Assembly (NCBI GenBank): GCA_000444245.1
Contig: ATSW01002016.1
Span: forward strand, 1-39,438
Length of the DNA stretch: 39,438 nucleotides
Direction: 5' to 3'
Origin: Botryllus schlosseri
Lineage: Eukaryota > Chordata > Ascidiacea > Stolidobranchia > Styelidae
Made by a program: the position numbers and the translations under genes. How positions within the stretch are numbered: position 1 is the stretch's first letter; each line of letters starts with the position of its first letter. Shown piece by piece: positions 22,601-33,764 of this stretch. Under the pieces are notes generated by a model. That model saw nothing but the letters and a program-made list of their open reading frames with translations, was not told where the DNA came from and did not search any database.

Positions 22601-25230
22601 TCATGCATCTAGTTATACCTGCCACTGCCACCAACCTAACGGTCATCAATCTGCATTTCCTTGTAGATGGTTAGGCTATTTGGTGTCGCAAATAAACTCG
22701 ATGTTTTCAGTGGACAATGTTGGTTGCGCGTTTCCATTGATGATTCTGTATAACGGAAGCCTAGAGCTAGCTCAAGCGGAGGAATATTATTTACGATTAT
22801 GTGAATCCTAATCCGATACGACGCGTCAAGAGCTGACCGTGTCTGCGGCAATCTAACACGCAAAGCTGCCATTCGTCCATGATTAAATATGGCGAAATGG
22901 CAACTTTAATTTTGATCATTGAGCGGATATATGCCCAAGTTGGGTATTGTACTCGAGACGTAGCACTGAAATCGAATAAAATCGTAATTTGAGTCCGCGA
23001 ACATGTAGAATATAAATGCCCCGAAGTTGCTTGCTCTCTGTCGCTAGTTCGATTTTTATCTTCAGATCAAGTTTGCGTCGTATTTTCAAAATTAGATTTT
23101 AATAAACTTACTAATGCGGCCCGCTTAATGCGCACTGCTCCGATAAATTATGCATGAGAATCGGTGCCGAGGAAAGAAATTCCAGACTGTACTTAAACAT
23201 TCGGTTCTGAACGACATCCCATGCGCTCACCAAGTATTTTATATTTTATAGGAAGACTTTAGTAGGACTTTATGGTCAGTAGTAAAGTGGAGGCTGCAGA
23301 ATTTCAATGATGGACACATGCACGCCATTGGTACATTGTGACGTCACAACATTTTGAATTTGAATTAAGGGGATGCTGTGCATCTTTTCCAGTACATCGC
23401 AATGTCTCTCTATACTTGACACTTAATAACTTATTACTTTTATGCATAACGTACCACATACTAATGGCATTTTGTCGTGTGTGTTCAAAAGTGTTATGCT
23501 TGATAAGGGTTGGATTCGTGTCCGACCGTCATTGACCGAACATTGCATTTGTTTGATCACATATATTGGAATAGACGCGCTGTTCGTAATCCTGTTACTA
23601 AATATGATTCCCCGTAAAAATCTGTCAGCACATACCGGCTGATATGAAACCTATGCTGCTTGAAAATAAAGCTTTACACTCCACCCCGCTTCCCAAAATA
23701 GTTTTGCTTTGATAAGGTTCAGAAAAGTATGTCATCGCTCGGTCAAATAAATGTTATTCCGACCGGTTTTCGAAGCAGTAGGCACCGAATCAACTTGTTT
23801 GTCTTTGTCATTGTGCGAGTATACAAGAGTTAGTGGCCTGTTGTACTCCGCTTGGAACAGCTAAAAGGCTATCGCGGCGAAATAGCTGGATTGTGAACTC
23901 GCAAAGATAACCCCAAATGATGTCCACGCCATTGCTTACGACTGTGGGGAATCAACATGTCATTCGATATGTCACGGACCACAGTAACCCATATTGGAAT
24001 CAATAACTCGTGGTAACTTTACTGTCGTTTCGATGACTCCGATAGTGATTTGTAATCGTATTTTAAACCTGAAATGTTGCACAATTCAAAATCAATCGGA
24101 ATTGTTCGATTTGGTATCGCCTGATCTAACGGTAATACCGTACCTCTGGCGTAGATTACTTTTTCACTGATAATTTGGTATCCAATCCACATTTCAATTA
24201 GATATATCCCCTAGGCACGGTCATCATTGCTCCATGCCTCCATCTCGCCACGGCTACTTATGTTTGAAAGCTTGTCAGATAGTTGGGCGAGTGTAAAACT
24301 AATCTTTCACCGTGCGCGACTGTTCGTATTCTGGTAGCCTGCCACAAGATGGTATCGGATAATATCGCCATATTAACATCGATAGAAATCTACGAGATGG
24401 ATTTTGTTGGACCCCAATCTACGCCGCCATCTGCTAACTAATGATACGTTGACTTTGATGTTCAATAGGGCGCCGTGAACCGGGGTTACTGAGATGTGAA
24501 CAATTAAAGAGACTCTTGGACGTGCAGAACCGCAGAATTGAATAATAACATTTAATCACACCGGGCACATTGATTTTCAGGTTGTTCTAACCTTTGTCAC
24601 ATTGAGAAAAGTCTGGAGGTTACGTATATACACACGACCACATCTACGTCCAAACTCCCATCGACCTCCGCCCTATAGTTCAGCAAACTCCAACAAAGAA
24701 CTGAATTCTTTTCAAAATTCGTGAATAGCTCAGGCTATAGTAAACATTGACAATTCCAACTATTATGAATAGGTTCAATGCTCGATACAGCAATATGTGT
24801 TGTCAAAGTCTGGACAGCACGAATTGATTACATTTTCGCCGAATCGAACCATCGGACAACAGTGATGGGAATTATTACATGTCACGTGATTAATCACGAG
24901 ACTTTCCCGCTCGAGACAACTCGTGCCGTCAGCGTAATAAACTGGACCGTGTGTTGCGTGTATCTGTGAAGTTTTCGCCGAAAAGTCCCGTTCGTACTCG
25001 ATGGTTGTATCGCGGTGTGTTTGCCAGATATTTTTGTTCGAATCGCTTCGCTCTCGCGGAAAGATGCTATCTCGATCTTTGTACATTTCGGAAACGCGGA
25101 TCTTTTGTTCAGCGGGTAGACACTTCCTCGACAATATCCTATTTCTACGCCCTGCTGTGTTACAGATTTTTCTCGTGCGCTTACGTCTTGGATAGCGACA
25201 TGGAATTGATGTTGGCCTTTTTCTTTGCAG
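16650..25230. other. Long stretch without recognisable genes
   Basis: Many short open frames overlap on both strands, none with recognisable motifs, codon bias or paired splice sites. Frames around 24775-25230 are open on both strands at once, as expected from local base composition. A 24-bp direct duplication (TCATTCAAATCATGTTCAGT) lies at about 16695-16738, and a TGACGTCA octamer at 23339. It could be an intergenic region or a long 5' intron of the four-TM gene. Confidence 0.35.
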
Positions 25231-25327
25231 ATTATTTTCGGTGCTTTATTTTTCATCACGCTCGCCTTCTCGGCGCCAAAATGTTTTTGCCCGGAGATCT
25301 ACGAACACATCGACGCACTTTCGCCAA
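25231..25327 (+). CDS. Four-TM gene, exon a (end of TM1)
   Basis: Acceptor CTTTTTCTTTGCAG, donor CCAA|GTAAGT. It encodes IIFGALFFITLAFSAPKCFC and then PEIYEHIDALSP plus one base (phase 1). The chosen frame is hydrophobic at the start; an in-frame stop lies 20 nt upstream, so a preceding exon is required. Confidence 0.7.
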
Positions 25328-28300
25328 GTAAGTTTTGGTGTGACGCCATTTGCTTCTTGACAGATTGTTTACCCGTCTTTGTAAATATCGTGTTGGGCCC
25401 ATCTTGGCATCGGCATTAGTTATACTGAGATTCACAGTGCCGCTCTCCTTATGGCTATTTACTATTTCTGCAGCATACATCTGCGATTTATCACCGTTCC
25501 ATACCTTTTCTTTGTTTGCAGTGGGCTCTTGACTAGGGTTGGGCTCAATGATACGAGTACCCGTTACCCGAGCCAGTTACATTCCTCTAGTACTGAATCT
25601 ATACCGCTCTTGCGACCACCAAATATTTTTCGATGATGATAATTATTATTGTTTTCATAATTCTTCCTCATCACATACGAAATGATTCTTGATGTAGTTG
25701 AACTCATAATGTCTTGTTTGCGGTCGAATGAAGGGTACATATTTTAGCTTTTTGGGCTATAGGCCGAAGCTATATATCTTGTCATGATGTACATTGTACA
25801 GTTACACAGTAGCATACACATGTATATCTATATGCGGTATCAGCCGCGTTACCATTTCCGCAAAAATATCAAACCATATCATTTGTCCCATTATCGAAAT
25901 TATAACGTTACAAACGTATCGAGGGATTCATCGATATCGCTGAGACATTTGCCCCTGTCGTATACCCAATTCTTGAAACTCACTGACACGTTGATCAACG
26001 ATTGGGGACGCATATTTACGCATGAAATCATCACCTATACACATTTTCCATCCGCTGCAGGCCGAAAACTATGTTTAGCCAACTTTTAATTGCCCCCTGG
26101 CCCCACGCATAGCCATTAGCCACGCGTTTCGGGTCGGTGTAAATCAATTTCTTTCGTGCGTTGTGCATGGGATTAATAATGGGAAGAAATCACCCTTTTG
26201 TTTTGAAAATGTGCAATGTGCATTTGTGCATTGGTTCACTGTTAATGTTCGTAGTTCGCCAATTGCTACCGTAACTAGCCTTCTTTTCCTTTCGCAGCTT
26301 TCAAAGCGATATACGCCATCGCCGTGCTGGTACTCCTGGGCGTCGTCATAGTCTCAGTACTGTGTATGTACGGGACGTTTAAAGTAGGACATTTTCTTCT
26401 GATATTTTCAGCACTTACTATGATCTTGCGCGGTGCGGTGAATTTTTGTCGAAATTTTGTACTAGAGAGAATAAATTTGGTAAAGCTAATACTGTTACAA
26501 GTTAGCAAGTTATTGATCTTGGGTAATAAGGTTGAGCCTACATACGTAACACGGTTTTAGGCTCAATAAGATTCGATTACGTCTAATTGCTTTGCGTCGC
26601 CTGACTGCCATGGCCAAAACCCAGAGAGAGACGCAAAGTGTTCATCTGCCCTATTCAATTTCGGTAACGTGACGTCATACATAACGTGATGTAATCGATG
26701 AAAATGTTTTCGCCTCATCAAGTTCCATCGCGGAGATTATGCTTTACTACTCCCCCGCTAGAATGCCGTCTTAAGGTACACAACTATACAATATACATAC
26801 ATACAATAGCGTAATGGTACGGATACTGTCAGCCATTTGATTTTTTGTGCCTTTAGTATTGCGTTTCTATTTTAGGCAAGGGCGTGGATGCTTTTGCCAT
26901 ACGCGATAACGCTGGGATTTGTGTCGTTGGCTACTTTGGCCGGTTCCATATTCATATTTATTCAACTGGCGTATATCGATCAGTACTTGCTATTCGATAA
27001 CAGCACGTATTGGAATCTAGCGAAAATGGTAAGTCCAGCGTTCAGCATTACGCTTCTACATGAAACGGTGGTAGTGTTTCGCGTATATTAGCCCGGTATT
27101 TTCACTATGCGTGAATATTGTTTTAGTGACGGATTTGCTTTCGTATCGAACTTTTCTGCTCTGGTGCGTGATGAGGTGATTCCTAATTAACAATCCTCAG
27201 TTACGAAATATGGATTTTGCGTTGATGACAGAAATACGCACTGCTTAATTAGCCTGGTTTCCGAATGTGACGTCATAATATTCGGAACAGGAATTTGACA
27301 ACTGATTGGTACACTGTCTCGTCTATCGCGCGCTTATACACGAAATTTTGATGTCTCGATATCCATATGGATTCATGCATTCAACGTCACGTGTAGTCGA
27401 TATCACCCGTATCCGAAGTCAACAAACTTGAATTCATGTGATCAGTCGTGTTTTCTAATTCGTCATATTGCTACCACACAGCACGAATTTGCGCGTGACT
27501 CTGAAACAGTGGTCGGACCTATGATAGAGCCCTTGTTCGAAGACCCCCAAAATTCCGTAAGGCGTGTGTGCACCGGGTACTTTTGCAACGACAATTGTGT
27601 GCCTCAATTATTACTCTTCCTCCGTACTTATGGAGCCAATTGCTGTAAAACTTAAAGATGTTCGTGAACGGTTGATGTGATTCACGCTGTCGAGATTCCC
27701 AGCACTTACAATGCAAGGAACCAATCACAATGCCTGTGTGACACTCTTAGCAGTCATATCGCCGGGAATTCGGCGTAATGTTTAGAGCAAATTCAGTTCG
27801 ATAATGATATTCAGGCAGAAGTAGGCTTCATACTCGGACTTTGAATCCTCGTAATTTATTGTATATTATTCGAATAGCCAGCCCTAGCGACCGGGGAAAT
27901 CAGATATCCGCGTTAGCTTGCATCTGTCAAAATCTGCTGTAGTCTCAGCTGGCGGTTACGCGCATGGAGCCCTATGCACTACACTGTGAATTCCCTTCAC
28001 CCTTCACGAGTGCCGAGTCGTTTTTGCTTTCTGTCACAGCCGTCCCGTCGCCTTCGAGAAGCTTCATTTTTCTCTTAATATTTGCATGTTGCTATTCCGA
28101 CAGTTAAGCGAATTCGCGTACCGCTCTGAACAAGCATTCGGACCTATCGTAGGACCGTTGTTCGAAGACCCGCCCAATTCCGTAAGAGACGTGTGAAGCC
28201 GGGTATTTTGTGAAAGCTAGCGGGGTGTTTTTGACTTGATCTCTGTCGACCTAATCGGAAACATCAGTAGAGACATAGGTCGCCGAACAGTAACGAAAAA

Positions 28301-31300
28301 TCTGGCTTTGGAAGTCGCGCATGCGCAAACACGAAGCGGACGACACTTTCGCGAATTTTGATGGTCTCTAGATTTAACCTGGTTTGGAAATGCCGGCCGG
28401 GCCGGTCCAACCTGGTTACAAAATGGTCGCGTATCATTCGAATACCAACCACAACCACTGACTAGTACGGTTAGAACGCCATTTTGAAGCGACTGGATTA
28501 CTTCACAATACAAATCGCTGTGATTTAAAATAAATCTATCCGAATTCGATAATGCGAGCCGATCAGAACTTAATCTTATTCCCAAAAAAAGACTGCTGTT
28601 TAGATTGAATCCCGAATCAATATCAACAGTTTAACTTGGCAATAGTGGTAACTAGGGCTGGGCACAATGATTCGACTACTCGAATCTGAATCGAGTAATT
28701 ATTTTAATGATTCGAGTCGAGTAGTAAAAGACGATTTTTTTCGAGTACTGAAATTAAACGCCCATAGCCACTGAAATATATTTTATCGACAGGAATTATG
28801 GTTTCGATACTATTTTCCACTGGGGAGGCCTTGAAACCTTGATTGGCCGTATCACATCATACGAAACATGGTACAAAGCTATACGAACGATACCGGAAAT
28901 AACACATTTCCGAAGTTATGATCCTTCGACAACATTGTCACAAAGTGAAATGAAGTCGGTAGGGTCGAAATAATACCAAAATATCTTTAGTATGATGGCT
29001 AACAGATATTATATTCTTTGTGATGGCATAAAAGGAACATATTTGAACCTTGACACCTTATATACTGTTATTACGTAATAATGAGTGATACTCGAATACT
29101 CGACTCGACTCGAAGAATAATACGTGATTCAGAATCGAATCACTCAGGTACTCGATTTTGCCCAGCCCTAGTGGTAACTGCTTGCAGCATTTATGAAGAG
29201 AGCCGGGGAATCACCACGCTCCAGTGTCGCATTATGAAGTAAAAAGCACATTGTGACGTCATATGAGTACAGTGACGTTGACAGCCAAAGTACAATGCAG
29301 ATGGAATGTTTTTAAGCTGGACCAGTCATTTCAGCTAAAGAGAAAAATTTATTGCTTGGTCAACCAACATTAACAACAAATTGAACTGTAAAAATACCTA
29401 AAACCTATAACACACACAAAGAGTTTATAGACAATAATAATAATAGCAAGTAGAATCTGCGTTACAGTACCGACGGGTCCGGCGATACGATCCTTATGAT
29501 CTTCACGACCAACCGGAATTCAGGAGATTATATGTAAATATATACACAATTCTCCCGGTAACTTGCGAATTACTTTACGCAACCTATCTCTTTATTTCAA
29601 TAATACAACAGCCAATGGAGATTCCATGGAATTGACATCTACTCGGGATTAAGTCGAGGAAGTCCTAGGTTTTCATGTTGTGACGCAGAATCAAAACCTT
29701 TGATTTCGCTATACGCGGACTCGTCTATAGACGTTCCTGTAGTGTAGTATATTTATTACACACACTCGTCATGAGACAGACAAGGGCGTGGAAATCGTTC
29801 TCGTAAAAATCTGGTGTTCGAATCACTAACGTATTTGACAAAAGTTTGAAGTGCGTCCTTCTCGCTACTTGGGATTCCTGCTGCTCGCGACTAGGAGTTG
29901 AAATGACTGACCTTTCGAAAGATTGCCTTTGAAAGGCTTGAGCCAAACAAAACATTTTGGATGACAGTCAGGCCGCCTGTCTTCTCTTCTGATTTCATCA
30001 GTCAATTAAACTCGGCTGGGAATATAGCCAATCAATTCAATAGTAGTACATCGGGAATGTAGTTTATCCGGCTTGGTTCGACACAGATCGCTGACAAGTG
30101 TTGAAGCAAAATTTAACACTCTTTCGATGCGTGTGGTGAATTTCATCGAGTTCGCTCGCCCCTGTCATACTACGGCTTCATTTCATATGTCCTGGGCTCG
30201 TGGCACTTCAGCACGAATCGTGCACGCTTTGGTTGAAGTGTGGTAATTTACGATTATCCACATCCTCGGATTGGTCGTGTTTCAGCATCCATAACATTAG
30301 CACAAAGCTGCGCACGTTCGTGGAAATAACATAGGGAGGTATCAATGCACAGCATTGTCACTGAAGGCAATTAAATACGTATGGTCGAAGTCGAAATAAT
30401 TCCAAATTTGCTATTATTTTCTTTGCGGTCGTATGAGAGGTACATATTCGAACTTTCCGCACCATCTCTGCTGCTTATTGCGTCATGGCGAGTGGTAGGC
30501 CACTAGATTTTGCACAGGCCTACTAGTCACAGCTAGTTCGTCATATTACCTTTGTTTGTTTTCGCCCGGGAGAAAAGTCCCTTTATGGGTCATCATAATC
30601 TTACGATGTTACGTGTAAGTTGATATCATAAACATCTGAGTTCGGTACTTTCTCGCCAGCGATTAACAGCTCTCTTGGGAAAAACATATCCTATCCGTGC
30701 GTGGAAATTGCGCCAGTGCTCCAAGACCAGATTTTTATTTTACGAATAGCTAGTGGAACGGACTTGAATGTCGTCTCAAAGTACTGTAGCGGTTGAACAT
30801 AAATTTTAGCCCGCGTGTTGGTGCATCTCCGCGGTCGCTAGGTAACAATGACCGCGTGTCTTCAGCGTGAAAATACAAAATGGAACTGATTCGCATGAAC
30901 GCTAAAATCGAGAACTAATCGGTTACTTGATTGAGTGTATGGAAATTTCAAACCCGATTAGACGTTGATTAGTCCATTCTCACATGCTATTTGTTTGGTG
31001 ATGTTGCTATTGGGTGGCGTGGCGGTGCATTACTATTCCTGTACGGTGGTAGCCTACTAGAACTAATCTATCGTCAATACGCATTATCACAGTGATCGGT
31101 GTTGCGGTGTTAACGTATGCCTTGTTTTATTAATCGTTAACAGGTGACATAGGATAGAAATTAAAATGCATGAACTCTTATCTCTTATCATAGTAAGCTA
31201 TTTATTCACCTGTAGTATTTTCAATGTTAGCTGTAGTTAGGTATTAGCATTCGTAGATGGTGAAACATAACTATTACTGTACAATGTGAATAGTTTGTAT

Positions 31301-33764
31301 TTTCGTGCCATAGTTCGGGAATTATCGTGTTCACAAACCTACTAACAGTACATGTCGGTTTAGTAAGACATAAATTTCGTGTAGCCGAATTTCGATGCCT
31401 CAGCAACTATTTACACCCTATTCCTGATTAGATTTGGCTATTTGTGTAACTACAGATATTGCTAACCTAAAACGCTGCGAAGAGATACCCGTATTTCAGA
31501 AACGCTGCATAAGCCCAACTTTTGCTCACCTGTGATGCATACCACTATATATATATCTGCTACCACCACGGAAAGTTCGCGGTACCACTTCGGGTTCCTA
31601 TTTATCAGGTATTGAAAGACGATCTGATAGCACAACTTGAAGGAATGTGGGCTTCTATCAACGTGCTTCTGAAACAGTTCTTGAGCATGGACATGGGAGA
31701 CGAACTGAATCTCAACATGCTGCTGGATCGGGTACGTATCATATTTTATCGTAAGCGCGACACAGGCCAGTCGCTAGGAATAATAAATATACACCCGGGC
31801 GGAGTAGCTAAATAGTATGAGCACATTTAACGTGCCACAGGTAAAGTTTGAACTCTCTGTGTGTGTTCGCTGTTCGTTGATCACGCTCAGTGTAAGTAGA
31901 AGTACTTAACGACGATATAGAAAACAACATGGTTCGAAAATATACAAGAGAGAAGGGTGGCAATTAGGTGCATGTGTAATGTGGGTAAATCTTTTAGTTT
32001 AACGGAGTAGGGCGCACAGATTTTCTTTCTGGCACTGTTACTGCACATTGTGCAAGACTACAAGGATGATATTTTTTCTGCCCTCTCGGTTAGTCTGTTT
32101 TTATTTCCTGGTCTGAAACTGTCTGTGGAAATAATGTCCGATAGTTTGGTGTCTAATTCGTATTTTGAATCGTGACGCTCTCTAAGCCCTGAGATTTAAG
32201 TTTTGCCCGTGTATATCTTGGACGAGAACATCCTTCGAATTTTAGGCGCTTAAAGACGAAGTGATCATTTTGATGGGAGCCAGCAAGAGAGTCATGAAGA
32301 TGTCGGCGGTTTTTCTGCTGCTGGGATTGAATTGGCTTTTCGTAAGTGTCTATTGCAGCGGATTTTTGCACGCTGACTATATTCGCCTCGGTTACTTGCA
32401 GTAATGCAGTTAGGTTTGCTATGTAACCATATAGAATTTTACAATATATAGTCAGTTGGAAAAGAGCACGTATAACGATAAACTGAAGTGATCTGATAAA
32501 CCACTGACACCGCACCGTCTTACTGTAGACTACAGTCTCTATACTTTCACACCGAGAATAGTTGTCTTCCCATTCACTCAGGACTCATCTAACGAATCAG
32601 GGTCTGCTTTGTTATTCACTGCAAGATGGCGCCAGATTGCGAACTTTGTCTTGTCCGTATTCCCAGCAACGTAGCTGCCTAATCCAAATCAAATCGCAAT
32701 TCGCCAGCACACGTAAGTGCTGTACTCAAAGTTTCAAGCTTTTCCACATTAGATTAGGATTAGAACTATAACTACACAGTTTTTCCAAATTAGATTAGAA
32801 TTACAGAGTTCTCATAAATTTAGAAATTGAATTAAATTCCGAATTAGCAAGAAATACAATGATAACCATGTTAATTCCATGTCAAACGTGGCGACGTTTA
32901 ACGTGCCCGATAGCCTGCGATAGTATACGGCAAGTACGTGGTCTACGGATAGCAGCTTTACAATATAACTAACTTGCAATAGCTGATACGAACGTCCTGA
33001 GTGAATCCTTGACTGACAGTTCAACAGATTACAGTTGCCTTTTGCAGATATATTGTACGGATGGTTATCAATTCATGTAATTTAAGCAGTAGGTTACAGC
33101 ATAAATGAGTCTCTCCGAGTCGATGTGCGTTTGGTTTTATACCAAGGGCGAATATAAGTCGCGTGATGTGGTATTGTTTCATAACGGATAGGAGAGAGAG
33201 AATCGGGGCTCTCCATACAAATCAGTTCATTCTGATGATCATGAGAATAGCAAGCGTCTGTACACCAAGCTTGGCTCGCTTCGCACGGTACAGCTCTTTT
33301 ATAGCATTTTTAGGAAAACCAGAATTTTGATCACAATTAGATTACCGACATCTCTCTCTAATCTCTAATTTATCAACCACAATTGTCAAATTGTTCTAGT
33401 TTGCCTGTACCACCGAAGTAGCCTAAGCTGTGCAACCCGTACCTTACAGGTGTCGTCAATGGTCGTCGCACTATCACATTGGTTCAGGCTGCGCTCGAAG
33501 ATGGTGAGTCACTTCACGCCCGTCCCGAACATGATCCTGAGCCAGAGGATAGCCACCGAAACCACCAGGAGTTCGGGCTCGATTTCCATGAGCGACGACT
33601 ACAGCGGTTTGTCACTTCGTGAGTTGAAGCGTATGAAGTCCAAATCATACAAGAAGTCTCCCGGCTCCGTTGTCTACTCCAGCACCGTTAAGAGCTCGAA
33701 GAAACTTTACGAGATCAGTAGGCTTGAAGTTGAGGGTAAATTTCCGCGGGACTCGTTTCTTTAG
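25231..33764 (+). CDS. Four-transmembrane protein, LAPTM-like layout, six exons found, 5' end missing
   Basis: Exons: 25231-25327, 26298-26383, 26876-27028, 31609-31731, 32246-32341, 33450-33764 (stop). All junction phases agree and give 289 residues from the first found exon. Membrane segments: about 1-15 (continuing from a missing exon), 34-58, 67-92 and 172-193. Between TM2 and TM3 is YGTFKARAWMLLPY, close to the YGAYKQRAAWIIPFF turn of LAPTM4 proteins (lysosomal four-TM proteins). The long loop between TM3 and TM4 has an NST glycosylation site (residue 103). The roughly 95-residue tail is rich in Ser and Lys (LKRMKSKSYKKSPGS, KKLYEISRLE). The loop and tail are not recognisably LAPTM, so the family is tentative and no function is assigned. 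Introns hold several MITE pieces. Confidence 0.72.
25536..25765 (+). mobile_element. hAT-type MITE fragment, TAGGGYTGGGC family
   Basis: Begins TAGGGTTGGGCTCAATGAT with ACGAGTACCCGTTACCCGAG, like the intact copy at 28653. It shares the internal TTTGCGGTCGAATGAAGGGT block with 30425. The right end is missing. It lies in the first intron of the four-TM gene. Confidence 0.6.
26298..26383 (+). CDS. Four-TM gene, exon b (TM2)
   Basis: Acceptor TTTCGCAG|CT completes threonine with the base from exon a. It encodes FKAIYAIAVLVLLGVVIVSV and on to YGTFK. Donor AAA|GTAGGA, phase 0. An earlier, stronger-looking GTATGT was rejected because it puts the next exon out of frame. Confidence 0.72.
26876..27028 (+). 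CDS. Four-TM gene, exon c (TM3 and lumenal start)
   Basis: Acceptor TCTATTTTAG|GCAAGG, donor AAAATG|GTAAGT. It encodes 51 codons: ARAWMLLPYAITLGF..., a helix to FIFIQ, then the loop with DNSTYWN (N-glycosylation sequon). Phase 0 at both ends. Confidence 0.78.
27460..27576 (+). repeat. Dispersed direct repeat, copy A
   Basis: The segment with GGTCGGACCTATGATAGAGC and TTGTTCGAAGACCCCCAAAA, then TTCCGTAAGGCGTGTGTG, is repeated about 620 bp downstream at roughly three quarters identity. The origin is unknown. Confidence 0.65.
28084..28208 (+). repeat. Dispersed direct repeat, copy B
   Basis: The partner of 27460-27576: TTCGGACCTATCGTAGGACC, GTTGTTCGAAGACCCGCCCA and TTCCGTAAGAGACGTGTGAA. Both copies lie in the intron between exons c and d of the four-TM gene. 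Confidence 0.65.
28653..29170. mobile_element. hAT-type MITE, TAGGGCTGGGC family, intact ends and perfect target duplication
   Basis: Ends TAGGGCTGGGCACAATGATT and TTTTGCCCAGCCCTA are inverted. Flanking 8-mers gtggtaac are identical (28645-28652 and 29171-29178). Subterminal DNA is rich in CTCGAAT/ATTCGAG. At 518 bp it has no coding capacity. It lies in the 4.6-kb intron between exons c and d of the four-TM gene. Confidence 0.92.
30260..30470 (+). mobile_element. Fragment of the TAGGGCTGGGC MITE family
   Basis: It matches the inside of 28653-29170: GATTGGTCGTGTTTCA...CACAAAGCTGCGCACG, then CATTGTCACTGAAGG, GGTCGAAGTCGAAATAATTC and CTTTGCGGTCGTATGAGAGG. Neither terminus is present. Confidence 0.55.
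31609..31731 (+). CDS. Four-TM gene, exon d (loop helix)
   Basis: Acceptor TTTATCAG|GTATTG, donor CGG|GTACGT. 41 codons in phase 0 with an amphipathic pattern (LKDDLIAQLEGMWASINVLL, then a DMGDELNLNMLL segment). Confidence 0.7.
32246..32341 (+). CDS. Four-TM gene, exon e (first half of TM4)
   Basis: Acceptor AATTTTAG|GCGCTT, donor TTC|GTAAGT. 32 codons, ALKDEVIILMGASKRVMKMS and then AVFLLLGLNWLF. Joining to exon f completes a membrane helix of about 22-25 residues, which supports the model. A long minus-strand open frame over this exon is its shadow. Confidence 0.72.
32738..32815 (+). repeat. Short tandem duplication, ~41-bp unit
   Basis: CTTTTCCACATTAGATTAGG and GTTTTTCCAAATTAGATTAG begin two adjacent units, in an intron of the four-TM gene. 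Confidence 0.55.
33450..33764 (+). CDS. Four-TM gene, exon f (end of TM4 and cytosolic tail, stop)
   Basis: Acceptor ACCTTACAG|GTG. It encodes VSSMVVALSHWFRLRSKM and a Ser/Lys-rich tail ending FPRDSFL and TAG. An internal AAGATG|GTGAGT would make a good donor, so an alternative, shorter tail is possible. No AATAAA is seen close by; one lies at 35061. Confidence 0.68.
   Translation: MSSMVVALSHWFRLRSKMVSHFTPVPNMILSQRIATETTRSSGSISMSDDYSGLSLRELKRMKSKSYKKSPGSVVYSSTVKSSKKLYEISRLEVEGKFPRDSFL

Noticed and set aside
24775-25532. Several overlapping frames of 60-126 codons on both strands
   Set aside because: Open on both strands at once with no motifs; only the 25231-25327 portion has splice support and a hydrophobic frame consistent with the downstream exons.
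26324-26560. Continuous hydrophobic frame reading through exon b
   Set aside because: Splicing at AAA|GTAGGA gives phase 0 and the LAPTM-like YGTFKARAWMLLPY junction; the read-through tail has no counterpart in the family.
30961-31060. Hydrophobic stretch AICLVMLLLGGVAVHYY as a possible TM4 exon
   Set aside because: The acceptor phase does not fit exon c, the donor is weak, and a proper TM4 is supplied by exons e and f.
32153-32515. 120-codon minus-strand frame
   Set aside because: It is the shadow of plus-strand exon e (32246-32341), begins with GTG and has no motifs of its own.
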